Shown one piece after another: positions 1-12,331 of a stretch of DNA of 64,000 nt (position 1 is its first letter; every line of letters starts with the position of its first letter). This DNA comes from Acephala macrosclerotiorum (taxonomy: Eukaryota; Ascomycota; Leotiomycetes; Helotiales; Mollisiaceae). The stretch lies in assembly GCA_014904845.1 (NCBI GenBank), contig MU119207.1, positions 557,104-621,103 on the forward strand, read 5' to 3'. The translations under genes and the position numbers were made by a program. Below the pieces are notes generated by a model that searched no databases, was not told the DNA's origin, and saw nothing but the letters and a program-made list of their open reading frames with translations.

Positions 1-3000
1 AACTTTTTTTTAGTATTATTTATTTCTTTTTTTATTTTTTTAAAATTTTAATTTGTATTACTTTATATACAAATAATTTTATTAATCGAATATACTTTAT
101 TTATTTGAATATTTCGCGATAATTTTCTTTAAAAATTTATATATATTTTCTTTATAAAAACGATTTATAAATACTTACTTTTTTTTATTTTTTTTTTTTT
201 TAAAATTCATTTAATACACTTTATAAAAAATCAATATAAAATTATTTATTTAAAAACTTTTAAAATTTTTTATTCGAAATTAATATTATAATATTTCAAT
301 TACATATATCAATACGTTTTAAAAAATTTTTCTTATAAAAACAAATAAATTTTACAATTCTCAATTATTTAAAACGCAAAAATATTTATTTGTTTTTCTT
401 ATATAATTTTTTTACAAATATAAAAATTTATAACTTTTTTCGATTTTATTAATAAATTTTTTTTTTTCAAATTTATGTATTTTCTATTTTCAAAATCCGA
501 TTAATTTATTATATTGTTTTTCTACACGCAAATTTTACAATTTCAATTTTTATTTTCGAAATTTTTATAATATTACTATTATATCTCAAAAAAATACTTT
601 ATTAAATCTCGAAAATACGAATTTCGCGCACAAAAAACGAAACAAAAATAATTATAATACGTTTATATAAATTATATAACGCGATTTCAATAATTTATAA
701 AAAATTATTAATAGATTATTATTTGAAAAAAAAACAATTATAATTAATAATATCAATAATAAACTTATAAAAACTAAAAATGTAATAAAAAAAATTTTAA
801 TTAAATAAAAAAAAAAAATTAAAAATAATATTACTTTAAAATTTTCTAAAAAAATCCTAAAACAATATATAGTCTTAAATAAAGATTTTCTTTTTAAAAT
901 AAACAAAATTGAAAAATCGTATATTACGTTTTAATAAACTCAATCTAATTTAATTAAAACTTTTAATAGTATATTTAAACGTTATAATCAAAAAAAATTT
1001 TCTCGAATTTAAACATTTTAATAATTTATCGAAAATTCTATTGATAAATTTTACGATAAATATATATATTAAAAATTCGAACAAATATTTTATATAAAGC
1101 GTTTTGTATCTCGCGAAATTATTAAAATTATTAATATAATTATTATCGAAAAAAACAAAATTTATAATACATTATTCACAAAAATATTTTTTCGATTTAT
1201 CGATTACAAAAAAACGTTAATATACTTAAAAAATACGAACGACAATCTAATAATTACAAATCTAAATAAAACAAACTTAAAAAAATTGCATTTTACTTTT
1301 TACCTCTACGAACTTTTAATAATTAAAAAATATATTAAAAAATTTTTCTCGATTTTTACAAATAAATCTAAAAAATAGCCGATCATCGCTATTAACAATA
1401 TAAATATTCAAAGTACCAAATTTCAAAAAACTATTAATATTAATATTTTATTTCTCTAAACAATTCTATTAATTGACGATAACGACAACGACGACGATAA
1501 CAACAATAACAATATTACTATTACTAACTTTTCCGTGTAAAACTTTTTACTTTCTCAAATCTCTCAAATTCCTCGAATTCTTCGATTTATTTTTCTTTCT
1601 ACTTCGATCTTCACGTCAATCAAATCCAAAAAATCTACTACTAATAATAAAAAATACTACAATATATCTATACTTACACTAAAAAAACACAAAATTATTA
1701 TTATTTTATCGCAATTTAATACTACTTTATTTTGATCAATTTACAAGTTTTAATCAAATAATATATACTCGATAATTAATTACATATACAATATAAACAA
1801 TACTTAAAAATCAAATATTATTTTCTTTAATACTTTAAACTTCGTTAATCGCATTAAAATTCTAAATACCGTTTACAATACTTATAAATACTCGTTTACT
1901 AAACAATTTTATCGAATTCATTATATAATACTCTATAAAAATTTCAATTTATACTTTGAAAACAACAAAAAATAAATTGAAATTATAAAAATACGATTAT
2001 TCAAAATTTATAAATTATACACTAAAAAAAAAAATTTTCAATTTACTTAAATTTATTTTAATATTCATTTCTAATTTATAAATATCTTTACTATTTTTTA
2101 ATATAAATAAAAAACATTAACAAAAAATCGATTTCAATTCTCGCGAATTTTTATCGTTTTTATATTTGTCTTCTCAATCAAATCACTTATTAATCTAAAA
2201 ATTGCAATAATTTTTACTTTACAAAATTTTTTTAAATAAAAAAAAAAAAAAAATATTTTATCGCTTTTTTTCAAAAAAATTAATATACTAAAATTCTACT
2301 ACTAATAAACTTTTTTTAGTAAATCTTTTTTTTTATACAATATATACTTTCTTTTTATCGTTCAATTTTTATAAACAAACTTCAAATTGTAATTATTGTT
2401 TTATCGATTTTTTAGAGACTACTTTCTTTATTTTATTACTTTTTCTCAATTTATTAAATTCTATTAAAATAATAAAATTAATTAATTTTTTTACGAAAAA
2501 AAAATAAATATATTTTAAAATTTAAATTTATTATATATTAAATTTTTTTTTTTTAACAAATTTCAAATAATTTATTTGCAATTTAACGATTATAAAAAAA
2601 CGATAAATTAATTATTTTAATTTTTTAAAAAAATTATTTAAATAAATTTTTTTTTTAATATTAAAAATCGAATTTTAATTAAAGATTTTTTAAAGTAAAT
2701 TTAATTAAATATTATAAAAAAAGAATTTTAGAAATTAAAATTATATATTTATAAAATAAAAATTTTTATCGATCGAAAATACGTTGAAAATTTCAAAAAT
2801 TTTAATTTTCTTATTTTATTCTTTATAAATCTAATATTTATTAATACTAATAGAAAAATTATTAATAATATTATTTACAAAAAACTTAAAAAAATTTATA
2901 ACAAATTTCGAACTCTTTTTAAAAATCGATTTTAAAAATTTTCTAATAATAAATTTTTTTTTAATAATATTTAATTTAAAAAAATCGATATAATTTTCAA

Positions 3001-4650
3001 TATAATTCGTTATACGAAATTTTTAAATTATTTTATTATTCGATATAAAATTTTCTAATAATTAAATTATTAAAACTCGTTTAATAATAAATATTTATAC
3101 ATTTATTGATAAAAACAAATTATAATTCAAATTAAATTAATTTTTCGATATTTTGAAATAAAAAAAATAGAAATATTTTTTAGTAATAAATTTTTTTTTA
3201 AATACGAAATTAAAAAATTAATAATATCTATAAAAAATAATTAAAAATATTTAATTATTTTTAATAATAAATTTGAATTTGAAATTCGTTTATCTTTTTT
3301 TTTTTATATTAAATTTTAAAAAAAAAAAAAATAAACTATAAAAATATTTAATATTAATAAAAATATTAAAAAAACTATTAAATTCTTAAAAAAAAATAAT
3401 AATAATTTGAAAGATTTCGAATTTTGAATTTTTTATTTAAAACGAATTTTTTCTTTTTTTTTAATTTTTTTTTTCGAGACTCGAAATAAACTCGTTATAT
3501 AAAAAAACAATTATAGTAAAATTATATACTTTTTTTTCAAAAATCCTTATAAATAGTTAATTTCGAAAACAATACTAATTACGTGTTTTTTAGTATATAA
3601 AGAGTTTTCGTTTACTATAAACTAATTAACAATTTTTTCTATTTCTATTTTGATTGATTAATTAATTGATTTACGAATTACAAATTACTTCGAATAAATT
3701 TAGTCTACTAATTAAAACGAATTAATTTACGATTAAACTTTTTTGTTTTGTATTCTATTGTTTTTCTATAATAGCAATTAAATATTTATATAATTTTTAT
3801 CAATATAATAATAATTAAAATATATATATTATATAACTATATATAATATATTTAATATATTATATTAAATTAATAAATAAATATTTTATTCATCGAAATA
3901 TTAATAATATATTATTAAAATTATCACATTATATATATTAAAAATTTGTAATAATAAATTATTTTTAAATATTAAAAAATATTAATTGATTTTAAAGATT
4001 TTAAAATTTCAATTTTATTTATATATAAAATATAAAGGAATTTTTTTACGTATTAAAAAAAGAGTATAATATTAAATTTTTCAATTAAATAATTTTAATA
4101 AATTTTTTTAATAATTTTGAAAATATATAAATTATTTAAAAAATTATATAATTTTATATATAATTATTTAATAATTATTTAAATAAAATATTAAAAGTAT
4201 TTAAAAGTTATTATATAATAATATTAACGCTTAGAATTCCTTTTTTATGTGTAATATAATATAATAATATAAAAACTTTATTTTATATATAATATTTAAA
4301 ACGTTATATATATATTTATATTATTTTAATAAAATTTAAAAATTTAAATATTCAAATTATAATATTTTATTCAATTTAAATATAAACAAATATATATTTA
4401 ATTCAAATAATAATAAAATACGTAAAAAATTATATAAAATTCATATTATTTTTATTTATATTTATTTGTATTATATATTATTTATTAAATACAATATTAA
4501 TATTTATATTTAAAATTTATTATATTTTAATTTTATTATATAAAGTTCTATTTTTTTGTTTTTTTATGATTTTATCATATTAATAATAAAATTATTTTTA
4601 AACCGTTTTTTAATTGTATTATTAATTATTTTGTAATTAATTATTAAAGG
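1..4650. repeat. AT-rich, gene-free block, probably RIP-degraded repeats
   Basis: Almost the whole stretch is A and T, with the few remaining G and C concentrated in CpG steps. No open frame has normal protein composition. Composition switches abruptly to about 45-50 percent GC near 4650. In Pezizomycotina this pattern is typical of transposon nests mutated by RIP. Between about 500 and 2250 the plus strand is also strongly G-depleted relative to C (for example 1561-1680 has 28 C and only 4 G, all four in CpG). No element ends or domains could be recognised. Confidence 0.8.
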
Positions 4651-6440
4651 TTTTGCGAAAAGTGGGATTTTGGTAGGGATGGGATTTCAAGCGGGATCTC
4701 GGTTACGCGGTGTAGGTTTGATTGATTGATTGTGAAGTCCTAGGCTTTAATTAACAGGGAAAACGTGGTGGGAAAAGCTGAAGAATGCCTCTACACCTCA
4801 TAACCCAGAGCTAGGTAAATTTTGGTAGGTCACGAGATTGCGATCTCGTCGTCGCTAACCTATCAATGCAACCTAAATAATGTTTCTATTCGATTACGAA
4901 CCCCATCGCAATCATCAACAGCTCGGTTGTTACCTTTAAATTCTGCTAATGTCGTTTTATAACTAAATTATAAGAAAGAGCAGTATACTCGACTCGACAG
5001 GGACCCGAAACGACTCCTTGTCTCTGGAAATAGCTTCGGATTGCCCGACCATGCCACATGAAGCACAATGGCTCAGCTCCGTTATGCAGGTTGTGCTCAC
5101 CTGCCATGCACCTAAGGTTTTCGATGCAGTGGAGGTAGCAGCTTCACCAGAGGGCGCGCTTTGAGGAATGCACTGGCGATTACGATCAGTTGTGGTTGGG
5201 AGACTTTAGCATTAGGCAGCTTGTTGGTTGCAAAGAGGACCTGGGTTATTATTAGCATAATGTTGGAGAGATCGCGACGCAGCATCGATCGACGGGTACA
5301 TGCTTGCATTTAGCGAGCCGGAGAGTGATGACATGCCTGAGCTAAGGAATTTCTCTACTTTTAAGGAAGGATAATCTCCTTCTAGTAGCCATATTCGAGC
5401 GCCAGCCGCCAGACTGCGAGCCGATGGAGGGGAGGGGTTCGTGGCATAAAACTGTGACGACCAAGATAAATGATCGTATTCATACTATGAAGAAATTTTT
5501 GGATATCGACAGCTGCCTCTGGCCCAAGGGCATGCAATCAGAGGAGTTGAGGTCTTTGGACTAGGGAATATTTTGCCAAAACCCTGAACTCATATCCCAG
5601 CCCTTTCATTTCTAGGCTTGAGCAAGGAGAGGTCCATAGGATATGGTCAATACAGTGCTATCGTATCCTTGAGAATATATCAGCAGTTTCCCAAATCTCA
5701 GATCTAAGGACGATGGATGTAAATCTGGTTTGTTTTGTTGGGACTCTAATTTCGCAACACAGGCCGAGTCCAAAAGGCAACATGTAGGACAGAAAGGCCC
5801 TGCAAAGGAAACTGAGTGAATCACGTGGCAGAAAAATCACCCAAAATGAAGAGGGCGTGAAGAGACTTCAACCACAAGGACCATCTAGCGCATATGAGAT
5901 GAATTACGGAAACATTTTTCGGTCCCACTTAAAATTTATATGATAGATCAGTTCTATCATCACGTGGATAGAAGACATCAAAACTTGATTGAGAAGCGTT
6001 GGTTGTGTGAAACAATGGTTGTGGTACAATCCTTTGGCATCACGCAGCTGTTAGTATTGATGAAAATCTGCTATGTATTGGGAAAAGGCGAATGGGTGCA
6101 GGGTCGCAAATAGTCAAGGCGAAAGAGATTAAAGAACGGAAGATTTGAACAAAAACGGTGACGTGTTGAAAGCTAGAGGATACTAAGGACAGAAAGAAAC
6201 AAGTTAAAGATATCAAGAGAAACAGATGCCGGCATCTTTGCACAATTAAGTAACAATATAAGTCTTGGAGGATGAGACAGTAGAGCTGGCAGTTTACGTA
6301 TATCTTGGTAGTGGGTACTCAAGAAGTCGTTTAAGGAAAGCTCAGTGTCGGAAGTCAAGATTAGCTCTAACGCTGTACGGCTTAGATCAGGAAGCCAGCG
6401 TAGCCGTGCCCACAGACACTCCAAGTATTCCAACAGATAG
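4651..6440. other. Intergenic stretch, no gene seen
   Basis: Normal base composition next to the AT-rich block. Only short random frames are present on either strand and none shows intron-joined continuity or a recognisable domain. It contains the E-box decamer CATCACGTGG at 5958-5967. It may be the edge of an old repeat or promoter-type sequence. Confidence 0.5.
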
Positions 6441-6453
6441 TATATATTTAAAT
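6441..6453 (+). promoter_or_regulatory. TATA-like element upstream of tRNA-Ala
   Basis: The AT string TATATATTTAAAT lies 34-46 bp before the first base of the tRNA. That is about where TFIIIB is placed on fungal tRNA genes, many of which have a TATA-like upstream element. The assignment is by position only. Confidence 0.4.
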
Positions 6454-6486
6454 AAGCACTTTTCCGTCATCAAACAACAACACACC

Positions 6487-6559
6487 GGGCAGTTAGATCA
6501 GTGGTAGTATCGCTCGCTTTGCATGCGAGAGGTCGTGGGTTCAATCCCCACACTGTCCA
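6487..6559 (+). tRNA. tRNA-Ala (anticodon UGC)
   Basis: The 73-nt sequence folds as a cloverleaf. The acceptor stem pairs GGGCAGT with ACTGTCC (one G-U), the anticodon stem pairs CTCGC with GCGAG, and the loop TTTGCAT carries anticodon TGC. The T arm contains the B box GGTTCAATCC. There is no intron. The discriminator base is A at 6559. A run of seven T at 6566-6572 follows as a polymerase III terminator. The alanine assignment follows directly from the anticodon. Confidence 0.96.
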
Positions 6560-6565
6560 AAATCC

Positions 6566-6572
6566 TTTTTTT
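6566..6572 (+). terminator. Pol III terminator of tRNA-Ala
   Basis: Seven consecutive T residues begin seven bases after the end of the mature tRNA, the usual polymerase III stop signal. Confidence 0.75.
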
Positions 6573-7082
6573 GAAGCTTTGTTGTGGTTGGGAAGTCGCG
6601 TTTCTTTTTGCTCGAGGGTTTGGTGGATGAAAAAGCTAACCGAGGACTAACGCCTTCCCTCGGCATCACCACGGATACTATTATCTAACTCTTTCTTAAG
6701 AGGTTTTCTATCTTCTCTGTGGAGGCCGTTCGGAAATTTTTGGTCGTGGAATGGCCTTTGGAGGATTTAATTCGTGGTGGTGATGGTGAGGGTAGTAAAG
6801 AGTGCCGGAAGCGAACACTAGCGCCACCTTTAGGGAGCGTTCGAGAGCAATGCGAGAGAGGCAGAAGTCAGCATATAGAAAGCAATGGCATTTGATTCCT
6901 TGCATAAAATGTGGTCGTAAGATCTCAGAATCTCTCACTTTGAAAGTTGAGTTCCAATTGATGATGTTTCTGACCACCACTCCACCACCCGCCTCTGACA
7001 ATTGCCGGCCCACGCTAACCAAGCCAAGGCACAAGCCCTTCGGACAATTCTCCGCGACGCTGCTTCCTCCAGCAACATCAAC
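6573..7082. other. Intergenic, probable PER1 promoter
   Basis: No frame with convincing coding character. The stretch lies between the tRNA terminator and the start codon of PER1 and probably holds the PER1 promoter. No TATA box could be singled out. Confidence 0.4.
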
Positions 7083-8201
7083 ATGATTTTGAGACAAGGA
7101 GCTTTGCCTCTTGGGCTCCTCCTCCTGCTTACACCTCAAGTCTCAGCTTCATATGGCGATCGACTGCCGGAATTCAGACATTGCGTTGAGGTAGGGTCTC
7201 ATGCTGTTTCACCGAACAATGCTGACGCTAATATCTCCAGGTCTGCAAGCAAGAGAACTGCGCCAGCAATCATGCCACCACCATCCGTATGCCACCCCTC
7301 CCAACCCAATCCCAAACCCTCTTTAACAATGTCCAGCTCTTCTCCATCGCGCTCTCTTCTGGGACTGCCCAGCAGAATGCGACTATACTTGCCAACACAT
7401 AATCACCGACCAACGCGTCGCAGCCTCAGAACCCATCGTCCAATTCCACGGAAAATGGCCCTTCTACCGCTTCCTAGGCATGCAGGAGCCCTTCTCCGTT
7501 TTCTTCTCCCTCCTTAACTTTCTTGCACACCAAAACGGGCTCTCGAAAATCACGTCCGGCATACCTGCTTCCTACCCTCTACGAAAATATTATGTCATGC
7601 TGGCATACTTCGGAATGGCGAGTTGGGTCTTCAGCATGATATTCCACACGAGAGATTTCAAGGTCACGGAGGAATTGGACTATTTCGCTGCTGGAGCGAG
7701 CGTGCTGTATGGGATGTACTATACGCCAATCCGGATCTTTCGGATGGATCAGGGAGGGGCGAGGATGAAATCGATTCTGCGAGCTTGGACGGGGTTATGC
7801 ATCGCTCTGTTCATCATGCACGTCGCGTACTTGAAATGGTACGCATGGGATTACACATATAATATGGCTGCGAATGTGGTTGTTGGGGTTCTGCAGAACG
7901 CGCTGTGGAGTTGGTTTAGTTACAAGAAATTCATGAAGTCAGGGAGGGCGTGGGCGATGCTGCCGGGATTGGTTGTCGCGTGGATTATTCTTGCGATGAG
8001 CTTGGAGCTATTGGATTTTCCGCCACTGTGGGGATGCTTAGATGCACACAGCTTGTGGCATCTTGGGACTGTGGCGCCGACGATGATATTCTATAAGTGA
8101 GTGGACTTCTAGTTGTCAAGGAGAATTTGCTAATTCTATGTGCCAGTTTCCTGCGAACGGACGCTCAAGACGACATGGCGGGACAGCGCCTGAAGGCGTG
8201 A
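7083..8201 (+). CDS. PER1: Per1-like GPI-anchor lipid remodelling protein (PGAP3/Per1 family)
   Basis: Four exons (7083-7190, 7241-7286, 7337-8096, 8147-8201) join in phase to 322 residues; all three introns are exactly 50 nt and GT..AG. Residues 1-23 form a hydrophobic signal peptide, followed by the family's lumenal Cys-rich part (CKQENC, then LFWDCPAECDYTCQH) and WPFYRFLGMQEPFSVFFS, a signature of Per1 proteins. Several membrane helices follow with conserved His and Asp residues (MIFHTRD, DAHSLWHLGT). The short last exon adds NFLRTDAQDDM near the C-terminus, as in yeast Per1. Known family members act in the ER on GPI anchors, removing an acyl chain so that lipid remodelling can proceed, and they are metal-dependent hydrolases of the CREST superfamily. 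The ATG is chosen because it starts the signal peptide. Confidence 0.93.
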
Positions 8202-9317
8202 ACGCGGAGGAGGACGAAACGGGAAATATACAGAATAATGTTAATGGTTGGCACTGACAAGTGGAGGACGACGTGAATACAAGACCCGTTCCAAGGACCA
8301 AGTTCGAACCTAAATCTTATTGGGGGGGGGGGGGGGGGGGGGGGGCCCTGGAACTACAGGGGGCCAGTGCCTATAACTATAGGGGGGGGGCGGGATGTGC
8401 ATCGCATCGCAGACTCGTCTTTCCCCAGCATTGCGCCGAAGATCTTGCATCACATCTGCAAGAACGGCGGCCATCCGCAAGAGTTCCAAGATTCGTGCGA
8501 CAATAAGTAGCATTCTCACAAGTCGAGCGATTTCGACTTTCAACATCATCGCATTGGAATCACGATGACATACATCTCGATGGTCGTTGTCCTACTCCGA
8601 ACGCCCTCTAAATTCCTTGACCTCCAACATTATGAGTTCGAGAGTCCTTCCTTCGTCTTGGTCGCGAAATCATCTCACCAACAATCCAACCTCACACATC
8701 CCAAATCACCATCCTCAAACTGTCTCAAATTCCGGCGCATCTCATCCGTTTTGTTGCACATCTCACCGCAAGCAATTTCCTAATCCATACATTTACTTTC
8801 AAAAATCACGCATCCCTGCCGATCAATTTCCATAACCTCATAAAATCCACCCTTCTCATTTCCCTCATCCAATTCCTCAATGCTCACCTCTAAACCAAGA
8901 GTTTGTTGCAAATCGCAATTTTCGCTCGCATTCAGTTTCCCTTTCTAGGTGAGTTTGAGGCGAGATGGTGTGACTTCGTGTTGGCAGGTCCGCTTATATT
9001 CTAGGCATAATGGAATAGATTATTTGGAGGTTCGGGAAGCGGTGTGAAGGGAAAGGGACGAACAGATTGAGATGGGCTGATTTGGGGGCTGTGGTTATTG
9101 GATGGAGGAATTGATTGAGCAAACGACTTTGCGAGTTTGGAAGGGGAAGGGAAGGGATGGAGAAGGTTTGTTGCTCGTCGCATCGCAAGAACCTTCCCGA
9201 TGGAGCGAGTGGTTTGTTTGTGGCGATATATTTTCATGAAACGTGTGCTTTTCAATTGTCTGGGTTCATTTCATTTTGTTTGGCGTTGCCATTGTCCCTG
9301 GGTTCCCGTTTGTACAA
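8202..9317. other. Intergenic, contains a 24-G homopolymer
   Basis: Lies between PER1 and the convergent small gene on the other strand. No supported coding sequence. Apart from the poly-G run at 8322-8345 and a second run of eight G near 8382, I see only short random frames. Confidence 0.5.
8322..8345 (+). repeat. Poly-G tract (24 bases)
   Basis: Twenty-four uninterrupted G follow TTAT and precede CCCTGG, about 120 bp after the PER1 stop. Such a run is rare in fungal DNA and could form a G-quadruplex, or its length could be a sequencing or assembly artefact. Confidence 0.85.
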
Positions 9318-9978
9318 TTACATGATTTCGCAATGCTTCTTCCCTACCTTTCGCGCCTCCGCCTCCGCTACCCCTCGAATCTCCCTCAACTCCTCACACT
9401 TCGCCTTCAAATCCTCCTCTCGAATGTCCGCGAAGTCGTGGCACTTCTTCGTCCTCTTCAACTCATGCATCCTATCCTTCTTCATCTGCTTCAACTTGTA
9501 CTTTCTCAGCTCCACCATTCTTGCCGCTGCCGTCTCCTCCATCCACTCGTCTTGCTTTCCCACCGCTCTCAATCTTCGAAGGAGGTACAGACATTGCTCT
9601 AGATGGAGCTCGACCGGGTAGACATCGGGATTGGCGAAGGTGGCGATGAATAGGTTGGCCTGGGGCATTCGAAAATTAGTAACCAATCTTTTAAATTCCA
9701 AAATTTTGAATCAAGCCTTCTCGAATGTCCCAAGTTCTTGGGGACTTTCAAAGATCGATTCTAGAAAGTGAAAAGGTGAAAGGAGTACATACACGAGCTT
9801 TAAGAGAACGTCTAGCCTGGCTCTTGGCAAGCCAAGAAGCAAGCTCCATGGCGGCAGCGGCATCTCCCGCCCCGTACAAGTCGAGAGCTTTATTGAATTC
9901 CGCCTCAAAATCAATGGGTGAATGTGAGTGGAGCGGGGTAGGAGAGAGGGGTGGGAATTGCTCTAATTCTTCTGCCAT
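9318..9978 (-). CDS. Small coiled-coil protein of unknown function
   Basis: Two exons (9978-9793 and 9659-9318) give 175 residues. The intron has GTATGT and CAG borders, and both exons keep the frame. The first 60 residues hold a Pro-rich start and an acidic/Ala-rich helix (KALDLYGAGDAAAAMELASW). The second half is a charged helix with many Lys, Arg and Glu residues (about residues 95-170) that should form a coiled coil. No signal peptide or membrane helix is present. I do not recognise the family. The helical-repeat-like N-terminal half (LDLYGAGDAAAAMELASWL, then LEQCLYLLRRLRAV) is reminiscent of TPR-type packing, but one cannot assign a function. It is the downstream neighbour of the mannanase on the same strand with about 600 bp between them, so the two are separate transcription units. 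Confidence 0.72.
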
Positions 9979-10577
9979 GATGAGAGATTCTACCGACGTT
10001 AGTTATTGACAACGTCCGGGACATTCTTGACTGCGTATAAGGGCTATACGTACTGCGTTGTTCGTGGTTGTGAGTTATGGTGGAGGTGGAAAGTGAAATG
10101 CAGTGAACTCGAAGTGACTTCCCTTACCCACAAAGCGTTGCGGGTGGATGAGGTACCTTCGAGGAGGTGACATGGTCACCTTTGATCTCGCTAAAGCCTA
10201 GAAAGGGAGGAAAAGGAGGAAAAGGAGGTGGAAGGTGGTCCTTCAATGTCACCGACATTGCAGGACAATCTGAAGTTGTCTCTTGCAGAGGCTCAGGGAG
10301 ATGGCAGGAATCTATATTGCAGCCAACACATTGCATGCAGTTCCCACCGTAGATGTGTGACCGGTCATTGTCCCTTTATGTGTAGGACAATCGATTCATC
10401 ATTGCAAAAACCCAAAAAGATAGCAGGAAGCCCAGCTTGGGACAAGACAAGACATTATGAACTCATGCATAGCAGCAGCAAGGCAGTCAAACATCGTCCC
10501 TCCATTTTCTGGATATCACAATCCTCTTCATTATTTTCTATCATTATTCATAACGCCTCGATTCCCTCAACTCCATC

Positions 10578-12331
10578 TCAGTAGTAGGTATACTCAGCCT
10601 CATACCCCGGAATAAAATTATGCGGACACGCCACAGCAGGCAAGTAGCTATCAACGGTGATGTTCTGCATCGCGAAATAATGTTCCCTGATCGTGCTAAT
10701 CTGGGTGTTGTTCACTGCTGTGTTGAGGGGATTGCCGTATTGAAGGGTGAAGCCGTCGCTGTGGTTTACGAATCTCTGCTTCGGTGTTAACATCCTGCCA
10801 GATACTTAAAGCTGTAGGTGCTTGAGGCCTTCTGGAGGAGTTGGAAATAGGATGAAATAGAATTGAGGGCAAAGGTGCGAGCAGACATACAGTGCAGTCA
10901 GGAACATCATGCCCGAACAGACTCCAAAACAGACTCCCAGCTACTGTTGGGTTGTCTTCTTTCTGTTTTTCCAGGATGATATCATAGAAACTCTGCAACG
11001 AATCGCCTCCATTTTGGCCGGTCCCTATTTCCCAGAGTCAGTACAAGCTCTATTAAAGAGTTTAAGAGATGCTACCCGGCAGCAAGGACAAAACGACACA
11101 AACTAGGTCCCATGCTACATAATTCAGAGATAGAGGGATTCAGCGGATATTCAAAGAAGATAACACTCACAGCTAATTTCTCCAGCAATATAAACGCGAT
11201 CCGTGGACTCAACTTGGGCTATGTCTGTGGTGAGCTTGGTGTTGTTGAGTGGGTAGAAATGATCGTTGAAGATGTCAATTTCGGTTATGGGAAAATGTGT
11301 AGATTGGATGCCGTAGGTGCCGTCTATGCAGAGTTTATTTGGTCCTGGTGATATTTGTCAGCTTTTGCTCCCTCGCTATCTCCTTTCTTGGGGAACATGG
11401 AGGATCAAGTAACGAACCAAGACTCTTAATGTGTTGACAAATCTCCCTAGTCCACTCAACAGAGACATTCTTATCCCCAAACTCAACCCCACCAAGTTCA
11501 TTCCCTGTCTCATATCCGATGATAGTCGGATCAACCGCGTACGATATCCCAGTGTAGGGATTCACATGCGTCATGAGATGGGTGATGTAGTCTTTAAATG
11601 AGGCAATAATGGTGGCATTAGTATAGAATTGGAGAGTGTCGGGGGGGAGGGGACTGCTGCTTCCGGTGATGTTGAAGCCTGCCCAGCGGAGGAAGTTGAA
11701 TTTGCCGCCGTGGTAGTAATCCTGTTTCCATCAGCTATCAGATCTTGGGCATGCAATTTAACAGGAGACTCACGTAATTGTCCGTCAATGGAGCGAAGAT
11801 TCGCAGCCCATGTTGGCGTGCTTGGAAGATTGCCCAGTCCATGGTCTCAAACGCAGCTTCGTTGTAGTTGCCAGGGCTTGGTAACAAGCTTAAGGGATTT
11901 CCCGTACTGACGCCCAAGGTCTGACTTCTGATGAGCTTGGCTCCCATCGTCACCAATGTAGCCATGATCTCGGTCGTCCTACCTTTAGTAGGGTAGCTCG
12001 CATTGGTTGGTGCATAGAAAGGCTCCCCGGCAGGTGGGATCACATTCTCATCCAGACCAAGCCAGTAAACGTTTGCCCCACTTGCTGTCCATTTATCTCC
12101 AAGCAGGTATAGTGAGGTGCCTTCACGGTAGACATAGGAGTTCCGAGCAGCATTAGCCACGTTGGGCTCTAAAAGGGTTTGGATGATTTGGGGTGACAAT
12201 GGTCCTCCTTGTGGAATCATCGATTTGAACATAGGAGCAAGGTTTTGAAACTTGGATGCCCATGTTGGTGAGGATGAGGCAGCCGCAGCTAGTGAGATAA
12301 AACTGAGAAATAGGAGCCTCATGACTGCCAT
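10578..12331 (-). CDS. Secreted GH5 mannan endo-1,4-beta-mannosidase
   Basis: Five exons on the minus strand (12331-11774, 11721-11418, 11344-11171, 11024-10891, 10775-10578) join to 455 residues. A signal peptide covers about residues 1-17 (MAVMRLLFLSFISLAAA). The GH5 features are NVYWLGLDEN, then GYETGNELGG with the acid/base Glu near residue 261, DHFYPLNNTKL, and the nucleophile Glu in IAGEISW near residue 343. FWSLFGHDVPDC and NHSDGFTLQYGNP follow as in fungal endo-mannanases. The enzyme should cut beta-1,4 linkages in plant mannans outside the cell. No carbohydrate-binding module is seen. The third acceptor was set at 10776 because the nearer AG near 10799 would break the frame. An in-frame ATG at 12403 exists, but 12331 places the signal peptide at the N-terminus. 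Confidence 0.9.

Noticed and set aside
652..906. Hydrophobic frame in the AT-rich block
   Set aside because: Composition (Phe, Ile, Leu, Lys from AAA/TTT) is what AT-rich noise gives; no start context or homology.
1473..1682. Thr/Ile-rich frame at an ACGACAACGACG-like run
   Set aside because: Low-complexity translation of a degenerate microsatellite.
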